DNA of 5,933 nt, taken from assembly GCA_913774725.1 (NCBI GenBank), contig CAJYIG010000158.1, positions 1 to 5,933 on the forward strand, given 5' to 3'. This document shows, one piece after another, positions 1 to 4,302 of this stretch (positions are counted from its first letter, which is position 1; each line of letters opens with the position of its first letter). The DNA is from an uncultured Curtobacterium sp. (GTDB lineage Bacteria > Actinomycetota > Actinomycetes > Actinomycetales > Microbacteriaceae). The position numbers and the translations under genes were made by a program. Below the pieces are notes generated by a model. It had not been told where the DNA came from. It did no database searches and saw only the letters and a list, made by a program, of their open reading frames with translations.

Positions 1-203
1 GTCAGCAGCTGCCCGGAGCGTTCGAGCGCCACCAGGGTGTTCTCGAAGGACGGTGCGCCGGGATCGGTGGCGATGGCCTCGACCTCGGCGCGCTGCTCGG
101 CGATGCCGGCATCGAACGCGGGACGGAAGTGCTCGAGCCGGACGTCGTCGAACGGCGGCAGGGCGTAGGGGAGGGTGCTCGGCTGGTCGAACGGGGTGTC
201 CAT
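1..203 (-). CDS. dcp: M3-family dipeptidyl carboxypeptidase (Dcp-like), N-terminal part only
   Basis: The gene runs off the left edge of the window; only the first 67 codons are present. The family cleaves oligopeptides with a zinc HExxH active site, which would lie in the missing part. The visible residues match the N-terminus of peptidyl-dipeptidase Dcp as I recall it: PSTLPYALPPFDD at about 8-20, EHFRPAFDAGIAEQRAEVEAI at 24-44 and FENTLVALERSG at 53-64. Oligopeptidase A, the sister subfamily, has a related start but fits less well. No signal peptide is seen, so a cytoplasmic enzyme is expected. The start is the ATG at 203; a G-rich stretch (AGGGTGGGG) precedes it and could act as a ribosome binding site or as part of a leaderless promoter. 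It lies 87 bp downstream of the tetR-like gene on the same strand. Family assignment is good; the choice of Dcp over another M3 member is an inference from the N-terminus. Confidence 0.85.
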   Translation of the reverse strand, partial: MDTPFDQPSTLPYALPPFDDVRLEHFRPAFDAGIAEQRAEVEAIATDPGAPSFENTLVALERSGQLL

Positions 204-209
204 GGCCCC

Positions 210-215
210 ACCCTA
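210..215 (-). promoter_or_regulatory. Possible -10 element of the M3 peptidase gene (leaderless start)
   Basis: On the minus strand TAGGGT ends 6 nt before the ATG at 203. A TANNNT hexamer at this distance from a start codon is the usual arrangement for leaderless transcripts in actinobacteria. No convincing -35 box is seen. The same bases also resemble a Shine-Dalgarno sequence, so the two readings compete. Confidence 0.4.
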
Positions 216-257
216 CGGACCGGGCCGGACACCGGACGGGAGGCTCGTGGCGGGTAC

Positions 258-287
258 GGCCACGTGCCTTCCGTCCGCCGTGTGGCC
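258..287 (-). terminator. Weak hairpin after the tetR-like gene
   Basis: Inverted arms GGCCAC (258-263) and GTGGCC (282-287) with an 18-nt loop begin 3 nt past the TGA of the regulator gene. The stem is only 6 bp and no U-tract follows, so it may be a weak terminator or chance in GC-rich DNA. Confidence 0.3.
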
Positions 288-290
288 CGG

Positions 291-899
291 TCAGCGCTCC
301 CGACGGGTGGCCTTGCGCGTCGCCGCGTCGATGAGCGTCTCCGCCGCGCGCCGCGCGTGGCGGGCCGGCGCAACGTCTCCGGCGATCGCCGCGGTCGTCT
401 GCGCTCCTTCTGCGAGCAGGGCGAGCTGCGCGGCGAGCTCCTCGGCCGTGTCCGCGTCCGGCACCGCTGCGCCGGCGAGGTCGGCGACGTAGCGCTGGAA
501 CGAGTCCTTGTGCTCGCGGGCGATCTCGGCCACCGCGGGTGACGTGGCACCGAGCTCACCGAACGCGTTGATGAAGCCGCACCCGCGGAAGGTGTCGTCG
601 CCGAACCACTGCTCCAGGAAGTCGTACATCGCGAGCAACCGGTCGCGAGGCGAGTCGGCGGCGGCGACGGCCTGCTCGATGCCGCGCTCCCAGTACGCGT
701 GCCTGCCGCCGAGCACCGCGGCGACGAGCTGCTCCTTGCCGGGGAACACCGCGTACAGCTTCTTCAGCGAGACGCCGGCGGTCGTCCGGATCTCGTCCAT
801 GCCCACCGACTGGAACCCGCGGGCGTAGAACAGTGCGTCCGCGGCGTCGACGATCCGCGACCGGACCTCCGGGTCCACGGTGCTGTTCGTGGTGGCCAT
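291..899 (-). CDS. TetR/AcrR-family transcriptional regulator
   Basis: The product has 202 residues, normal for TetR regulators. The N-terminal DNA-binding domain covers about residues 10-60: a first helix (RSRIVDAADALFYARGF, 13-29), then the helix-turn-helix GMDEIRTTAGVSLKKLYAVFPGKEQLV (33-59), with the family's typical LY.VFPGKEQL after the recognition helix. The C-terminal ligand and dimer domain contains FRGCGFINAFGELG (104-117), a signature I know from several TetR subfamilies; it does not reveal the ligand. The start is the ATG at 899, preceded by AAGGGG a few bases upstream; the longer open frame reaching to 1436 lacks any family similarity. It is followed after 87 bp by the M3 peptidase gene on the same strand, so co-transcription is possible but not shown. 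Two palindromes upstream suggest it represses itself. Its other targets cannot be read from this window. Confidence 0.93.
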   Translation of the reverse strand: MATTNSTVDPEVRSRIVDAADALFYARGFQSVGMDEIRTTAGVSLKKLYAVFPGKEQLVAAVLGGRHAYWERGIEQAVAAADSPRDRLLAMYDFLEQWFGDDTFRGCGFINAFGELGATSPAVAEIAREHKDSFQRYVADLAGAAVPDADTAEELAAQLALLAEGAQTTAAIAGDVAPARHARRAAETLIDAATRKATRRER

Positions 900-943
900 G
901 CGTCCCCTTGTCCGCTGTGTGTCCGCCGGCTCCGGCTTGCGGC

Positions 944-959
944 GGGAACCAACGTTCTC
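944..959. promoter_or_regulatory. TetR operator-like site, imperfect copy
   Basis: The 16 bases GGGAACCAACGTTCTC match the perfect palindrome at 980-995 in 12 of 16 positions. One half (CGTTCTC) is intact and the other (GGGAACC) differs from GAGAACG in two of seven bases. It starts 36 bp from the other copy and would cover the predicted transcription start of the regulator gene. Confidence 0.6.
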
Positions 960-960
960 T

Positions 961-966
961 AGTCTA
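961..966 (-). promoter_or_regulatory. Possible -10 element for the tetR-like gene
   Basis: Minus-strand TAGACT lies between the two operator-like palindromes, about 60 bp before the ATG at 899. A transcription start near 954 would give a leader of roughly 55 nt. The -35 region overlaps the palindrome at 980-995 and is a poor match to TTGACA. An alternative -10, TAGAGA (956-961), overlaps it. Confidence 0.4.
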
Positions 967-979
967 GGCCGCAGTCGGG

Positions 980-995
980 GAGAACGGTCGTTCTC
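980..995. promoter_or_regulatory. TetR operator-like site, perfect palindrome
   Basis: GAGAACG-GT-CGTTCTC is an inverted repeat with two perfect 7-bp arms around a 2-bp centre, a size and shape typical of TetR-family operators. It lies 80 bp upstream of the regulator's start codon, at the likely -35 position. With the second copy at 944-959 it brackets the candidate promoter, so repression by the gene's own product is a reasonable inference. Confidence 0.7.
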
Positions 996-1009
996 ACCGG
1001 CTCGTGCTC

Positions 1010-1030
1010 GCCGGGCCCTGATCCCCCGGC
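1010..1030. repeat. Small inverted repeat between the tetR promoter and the terminators
   Basis: GCCGGG (1010-1015) and CCCGGC (1025-1030) form a 6-bp stem with a 9-nt loop. It is the third hairpin met by a transcript leaving the 83-residue gene. On its own it is weak; the stretch 900-1120 holds this, the operators and two further hairpins, and no gene that I can support. Confidence 0.4.
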
Positions 1031-1033
1031 GAT

Positions 1034-1060
1034 GCGGCAGTGCCTCGGGAGGTCTGCCGC
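1034..1060 (-). terminator. Second hairpin downstream of the hypothetical gene
   Basis: Perfect 7-bp arms GCGGCAG (1034-1040) and CTGCCGC (1054-1060) surround a 13-nt loop that can itself form 3 further pairs (CCT/AGG). It abuts the stronger hairpin at 1061-1111, so it may act as a back-up terminator for minus-strand transcription. No U-tract follows. Confidence 0.45.
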
Positions 1061-1111
1061 GCGCGACTGGACCCCGTCCACGCCGTTCCGTGGGTCGGGG
1101 CCCAGTCGCGC
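1061..1111 (-). terminator. Strong hairpin terminator of the hypothetical gene
   Basis: Two 16-nt arms (1061-1076 and 1096-1111) pair along their full length. The single mismatch in DNA (A1071 against C1101) becomes a G-U pair only in the minus-strand RNA, which fits use in that direction. The 19-nt loop can add a CCAC/GTGG pairing. The stem begins 9 nt after the stop codon at 1121. There is no U-tract, as is common in GC-rich actinobacteria. Confidence 0.75.
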
Positions 1112-1120
1112 AGGGACTCG

Positions 1121-1372
1121 TCAGTCCTCTTCCGGCGCGTCGTCCGGGTTCGTCACCTGCGCTCGGCCGGCGGGATCGAGGTGGACCGACGTGCCGTCGT
1201 CGAGCTCGACGATCGGCTTGCCCTCGAGGTACGTCAGCGTCCAGCGCCAGGTCGACGCGTCGACCGACTCGGCCGCCAGCTCCTCCTCGACGCCGCGGAC
1301 GGCGACGACCACCGCTTCGGGGAGCCGCTCGGGCGGCTGCCCACCGACGTTCCAGCGTGTGCCCAACTGCAT
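1121..1372 (-). CDS. Small conserved-looking hypothetical protein, 83 aa
   Basis: I do not recognise a named family. The predicted 83-residue product is soluble, with no signal peptide, membrane segment or cysteine. It begins MQLGTRWNVGGQPPERLPEAVVVAVRG, has a central WRWTLTYLEGKPIVELDDGTSV (42-63) that reads like two short beta strands, and ends in an acidic tail (NPDDAPEED, 75-83). The start is the ATG at 1372, with GGAGG about 5 nt upstream, which supports translation. It lies 113 bp after valS on the same strand, but a perfect hairpin stands between them, so it either depends on readthrough or has its own promoter, which I could not find. A strong terminator follows 9 nt after its stop. 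I recall similar short proteins near valS in Microbacteriaceae, but this was not checked, and no function can be given. Confidence 0.75.
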   Translation of the reverse strand: MQLGTRWNVGGQPPERLPEAVVVAVRGVEEELAAESVDASTWRWTLTYLEGKPIVELDDGTSVHLDPAGRAQVTNPDDAPEED

Positions 1373-1400
1373 CCGTGCCTCCAGTGCCGACTCGTGGTCC

Positions 1401-1440
1401 GTGCTCGTCCGCGAACTCGTGCTCGTCCGCGGACACGTGC
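1401..1440. repeat. Short tandem direct repeat, 18-nt period
   Basis: The core GTGCTCGTCCGCG occurs at 1401-1413 and again at 1419-1431, and a third, partial copy (GTGCT) starts at 1437. The bases between the cores differ. A 10-bp perfect palindrome, GTCCGCGGAC (1425-1434), lies in the second copy. The repeat sits between the valS terminator and the start of the 83-residue gene and could be a binding site or slippage product. Confidence 0.6.
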
Positions 1441-1476
1441 TGACGGGCCGGGCCGCACGCGCGACCCGGCCCGTCA
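1441..1476 (-). terminator. Hairpin terminator of valS
   Basis: Perfect 12-bp arms TGACGGGCCGGG (1441-1452) and CCCGGCCCGTCA (1465-1476) flank a 12-nt loop. The stem starts 9 nt after the valS stop codon. No U-tract follows on either strand. Position and stability make termination of valS the likely role, though partial readthrough into the next gene is possible. Confidence 0.75.
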
Positions 1477-1485
1477 GGGATGACG

Positions 1486-4077
1486 CTACGCCTGCTGCTC
1501 GGCGAGCTCGATCTCGGTCACCGCGAGCTCCTCGCCGTCCGTGAACGACAGGTTCTCGATGCGGCCGACGGCGGCCAGGTCGACCGCCGCGCGCTCGATG
1601 AGCGCGCGCTGGTCGGCCGGGGCCGCGACGACGGCTCGCGTGACCGGCGTCTTCTGGGACGCCTTGGCGGCGGTCTTCGCGCCACGGATCCCGATCAGCG
1701 CCTGGCCGACGGCCGCGAGCAGCCCGGTCGGCTCGGCCTGGGTCGGCAGTTCCGCGACTGTCGGCCACGCCGCCGTGTGCACGCTGGTGTCGTGGGTCCA
1801 GGCCCAGACCTCCTCCGTCGCGAACGGGAGGAACGGTGCCAGCAGACGGAGCAGCGCGTCGATCGCGGCACGCAGCGCCAGGACCGCGCTCGCCTGGGTC
1901 TCGTGCGTCGCGTCCGGAGCGGTGCCGTACGCGCGCTCCTTGACGAGCTCGAGGTAGTCGTCGCAGAAGGTCCAGAAGAACCGCTCGGTGACCTCGAGTG
2001 CACGGGCGTGGTCGAAGCCGTCGAAGGCCGCGGTCGCCTGCTCGATCACGGAGCCGAGCTCGGCCAGCACGTCGACGTCGAGGGGCTCGGTGACGCTCGT
2101 CGCGCCGCTCGGCAGCTCGAAGCCGTAGACGAACTTCGCCGCGTTGAGCACCTTGATCGCCAGGCGACGACCGACCTTGATCTGCTTCGGGTTCTGCGGG
2201 TCGAAGGCCGCATCGGTGCCGAGCTTCGACGAGGCCGCCCAGTAGCGGACCGCGTCGGCGCCGTGCTGCTCGAGGATCGACAGCGGGGTGACGACGTTGC
2301 CCTTCGACTTCGACATCTTCTTGCGGTCGGGGTCGACGATGAAGCCCGAGATGCTCGCGTGCTTCCACGGCGCGACGTCGGCCTCGAGCTGGCTGCGCAG
2401 CGCCGTCGTGAAGAGCCACGTGCGGATGATGTCCTGCGCCTGCGGCCGGACGTCGTACGGGAACACCAGGTCGTACAGCGCCGGGTCGGTCTCCCACTTG
2501 CCGGCGAGCTGCGGCGTGAGCGACGAGGTCGCCCACGTGTCCATCACGTCGAGCTCGCCCTGGAAACCGCCGGCGACGCCGCGCTGGTCCTCCGTGTAGC
2601 CGGGGGCCGGCTCGGACGCCGGGTCGACGGGCAGCTGGGCCTCGGTCGGGACGATCGGCTGGTCGAAGACCGGGTTGCCGTCGGCGTCGAGCGGGTACCA
2701 GACCGGGATCGGCACACCGAAGAAGCGCTGGCGCGAGATGAGCCAGTCGCCGGAGAGCCCGCCGACCCAGTTGTCGTAGCGGACGCGCATGAAGTCCGGG
2801 TGGAAGGCGATCTCCTCGCCGCGCTGCCGCAGGGTCTCCTTGAGCCGCTCGTCGCGTGCACCGTTGACGATGTACCACTGGCGGGTCGAGACGATCTCGA
2901 GCGGCTTGTCGCCCTTCTCGAAGAACTTCACCGGGTGGTTGATCGTCTTCACGTCGCCGACCAGCTCGCCGGACTCGCTGAGGGCGTCCACGAGGACCTT
3001 CTTCGCCGAGAACACGGTCTTGCCGGCCATCTCGGCGTAGAGCTCCCTGCCGCGGGCCGACTCGATCCACGCGGGCTCGTCCGAGCGCACGCGCCCGTCG
3101 AAGCCGATGATCGCGCGGTTCGGCAGCTGCAGCTCGCGCCACCAGACCACGTCGGTGGTGTCGCCGAAGGTGCAGACCATGGCGATGCCGGCGCCCTTGT
3201 CCTGCTGCGCCAGGTGGTGCGCGAGCACCGGGACCTCGACGTCGAACAGGGGGGAGCGGACGGTCTTCCCGAACAGGTCCTGGAAGCGCTCGTCGTCCGG
3301 GTGGGCGACGAGGGCGACGCAGGCCGGCAGCAGCTCGGGGCGGGTGGTCTGGATCACGACGTCGTCACCGCCGTCGGTGCGGTGGAACGCCAGCCCGTGG
3401 TACGCGCCCGGCATCTCCTTGTCCTCGAGCTCGGCCTGGGCCACGGCGGTGCGGAAGGTGACGTCCCACAGCGTCGGGGCGTCGGCCTGGTACGCCTCAC
3501 CGCGCTCGAGGTTGCGGAGGAACGCACGCTGCGCGCTCGCCCGCGAGGTGTCGTCGATGGTGCGGTACGACTGCGTCCAGTCCACCGACAGGCCGAGCGT
3601 GCGGAAGAGGTGCTCGAACTGCTGCTCGTCCTGCACGGTGAGGCGCTCGCACAGCTCGATGAAGTTGCGGCGCGAGATCGGCAGCTGGTCGCCGGCCTTG
3701 CTCGACTTGCCGTCGCCGCCCTCGAACGGCGGGACGAAGGCCGGGTCGTAGGGGAGCTGCGGGTCGCAGCGGACCCCGTAGTAGTTCTGCACACGGCGCT
3801 CGGTCGGCAGGCCGTTGTCGTCCCAGCCCATCGGGTAGAAGACGTGCTTGCCGCGCATGCGCTCGTACCGGGCCTTGAGATCGGTGTGCGTGTACGAGAA
3901 CACGTGGCCGATGTGCAGCGAGCCGGAGGCGGTCGGCGGCGGGGTGTCGATCGAGTACACCGCGTCCTTCGTGGCGCTGTCGCGGTCGAAGCGGTACGTG
4001 CCGTCCTGCTCCCAGACCGGACCCCAGACGTCCTCGAGGCCGTCCACCGTGGGCTTGTCGGGCATGGGCTTCGTCAT
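1486..4077 (-). CDS. valS: Valyl-tRNA synthetase, archaeal/Rickettsia-like type (type 2)
   Basis: This 863-residue class I aminoacyl-tRNA synthetase charges tRNA(Val) with valine in the cytoplasm and is essential. The ATP-binding motif HIGH is at 55-58 within DTPPPTASGSLHIGHVFSYT, and KMSKS is at 587-591 (KKMSKSKGNV). The editing domain shows TTRPELLPACVAL (244-256) and VCTFGDTTDV (301-310), and DWLISRQRFFGVPIPVWY lies at 444-461. The anticodon-binding domain fills about 665-800. WDDNGLPTERRVQNYYGV (85-102) in place of the usual bacterial GxDHAGIATQ marks the type found in archaea, Rickettsia and some actinobacteria. As expected for that type, there is no C-terminal coiled-coil arm. The paired cysteines that I recall after PVWY in archaeal forms are absent here (YPLDADGNP). 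The ATG at 4077 has AAAGG 7 nt upstream; a second ATG at 4065 is possible. A hairpin follows the stop, and proP is divergent upstream. Confidence 0.97.
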   Translation of the reverse strand: MTKPMPDKPTVDGLEDVWGPVWEQDGTYRFDRDSATKDAVYSIDTPPPTASGSLHIGHVFSYTHTDLKARYERMRGKHVFYPMGWDDNGLPTERRVQNYYGVRCDPQLPYDPAFVPPFEGGDGKSSKAGDQLPISRRNFIELCERLTVQDEQQFEHLFRTLGLSVDWTQSYRTIDDTSRASAQRAFLRNLERGEAYQADAPTLWDVTFRTAVAQAELEDKEMPGAYHGLAFHRTDGGDDVVIQTTRPELLPACVALVAHPDDERFQDLFGKTVRSPLFDVEVPVLAHHLAQQDKGAGIAMVCTFGDTTDVVWWRELQLPNRAIIGFDGRVRSDEPAWIESARGRELYAEMAGKTVFSAKKVLVDALSESGELVGDVKTINHPVKFFEKGDKPLEIVSTRQWYIVNGARDERLKETLRQRGEEIAFHPDFMRVRYDNWVGGLSGDWLISRQRFFGVPIPVWYPLDADGNPVFDQPIVPTEAQLPVDPASEPAPGYTEDQRGVAGGFQGELDVMDTWATSSLTPQLAGKWETDPALYDLVFPYDVRPQAQDIIRTWLFTTALRSQLEADVAPWKHASISGFIVDPDRKKMSKSKGNVVTPLSILEQHGADAVRYWAASSKLGTDAAFDPQNPKQIKVGRRLAIKVLNAAKFVYGFELPSGATSVTEPLDVDVLAELGSVIEQATAAFDGFDHARALEVTERFFWTFCDDYLELVKERAYGTAPDATHETQASAVLALRAAIDALLRLLAPFLPFATEEVWAWTHDTSVHTAAWPTVAELPTQAEPTGLLAAVGQALIGIRGAKTAAKASQKTPVTRAVVAAPADQRALIERAAVDLAAVGRIENLSFTDGEELAVTEIELAEQQA

Positions 4078-4084
4078 GGCGGGG

Positions 4085-4089
4085 CCTTT
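4085..4089 (-). promoter_or_regulatory. Ribosome binding site of valS
   Basis: Minus-strand AAAGG lies 7 nt before the ATG at 4077 and supports that start over the in-frame ATG at 4065. Confidence 0.55.
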
Positions 4090-4103
4090 CGATCGATGTG
4101 TGC

Positions 4104-4128
4104 GGCACCGAGTCCGTGGTGAGGTGCC
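4104..4128 (-). other. Small hairpin in the valS leader
   Basis: GGCACC (4104-4109) and GGTGCC (4123-4128) form a 6-bp stem with a 13-nt loop in the region just before valS. It does not resemble a T-box: no specifier stem, T-box sequence or terminator is visible. It may be chance. Confidence 0.3.
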
Positions 4129-4137
4129 TGAGTGTCG

Positions 4138-4152
4138 CGCGTACTGTACGCG
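4138..4152. promoter_or_regulatory. 15-bp operator-like palindrome between valS and proP
   Basis: CGCGTAC-T-GTACGCG has perfect 7-bp arms around one central base. It lies 61 bp before the valS start and 150 bp before the proP start, and overlaps a possible minus-strand -10 (TACAGT, 4143-4148). The size suits a dimeric regulator; which one is unknown. Confidence 0.55.
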
Positions 4153-4180
4153 GTGGGCTCATCGTAGCGGCCCACCGCGT
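4148..4180. repeat. Inverted repeat with 11-bp arms in the divergent promoter region
   Basis: ACGCGGTGGGC (4148-4158) and GCCCACCGCGT (4170-4180) are perfect complements around an 11-nt loop. The left arm shares five bases with the palindrome at 4138-4152, so in a transcript the two could not form at once. A possible valS -10, minus-strand TACGAT (4161-4166), lies in the loop. It could be an operator or a hairpin in a longer leader. Confidence 0.6.
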
Positions 4181-4181
4181 G

Positions 4182-4191
4182 GGAGCGCTCC
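4182..4191. repeat. 10-bp perfect palindrome upstream of the proP promoter
   Basis: GGAGCGCTCC is self-complementary and lies 6 bp before the candidate proP -10 element, in what would be the spacer region. Ten bases alone could be chance in DNA of this composition. Confidence 0.4.
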
Positions 4192-4197
4192 ATCTGG

Positions 4198-4203
4198 TAG
4201 GCT
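4198..4203 (+). promoter_or_regulatory. Possible -10 element of proP
   Basis: TAGGCT is a good actinobacterial -10 hexamer. Initiation near 4210 would give a leader of about 93 nt. No TTGACA-like box is found 16-19 bp upstream, so the promoter may need an activator or a different sigma factor. Confidence 0.4.
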
Positions 4204-4214
4204 GTCGGAGTTTG

Positions 4215-4275
4215 TCCGGCGGACGCGGTGTTCGCAGGGACTGCACAGTCGCTCTCCGCCGGATGCCCGAAGGCA
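4215..4275 (+). other. Foldable 5' leader of proP
   Basis: TCCGGCGGA (4215-4223) and TCCGCCGGA (4255-4263) are perfect 9-bp complements. Between them lie two small hairpins, GCG-GTGTT-CGC (4225-4235) and GACT-GCAC-AGTC (4239-4250), which together give a three-way junction. TGCC-CGAA-GGCA (4264-4275) can stack directly after it, 15 nt before the ribosome binding site. I do not match it to a known riboswitch class. Confidence 0.4.
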
Positions 4276-4290
4276 AGACACAGCACTACC

Positions 4291-4295
4291 GGAGG
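4291..4295 (+). promoter_or_regulatory. Ribosome binding site of proP, deciding a GTG start
   Basis: GGAGG lies 7 nt before the GTG at 4303. This favours GTG over the in-frame ATG at 4228, which would add 25 residues unlike the family. Confidence 0.85.
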
Positions 4296-4302
4296 AACGA
4301 AC

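Noticed and set aside
923..945. Hairpin CCGCCG/CGGCGG in the tetR leader
   Set aside because: A 6-bp GC-only stem with an 11-nt loop is likely by chance in DNA of this composition.
900..1436. In-frame extension of the TetR-like protein up to a GTG at 1436
   Set aside because: It would cross the operator pair, three hairpins and the whole 83-residue gene; the added residues have no similarity to the family, and the ATG at 899 has a ribosome binding site.
1373..1436. A short leader peptide (MSADEHEFADEHG...) before the 83-residue gene
   Set aside because: The repeated DEH residues simply reflect the 18-nt DNA repeat; no ribosome binding site or attenuator-like structure supports translation.
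1480..4122. An 880-codon plus-strand open frame antisense to valS
   Set aside because: It mirrors the valS reading frame almost exactly, has a low-complexity R/E/D/V/L-rich composition and no family similarity; long antisense frames are expected in GC-rich coding DNA.
4078..4180. A T-box riboswitch controlling valS
   Set aside because: The leader is too short and lacks a T-box sequence, a specifier loop with a valine codon and a terminator/antiterminator pair.
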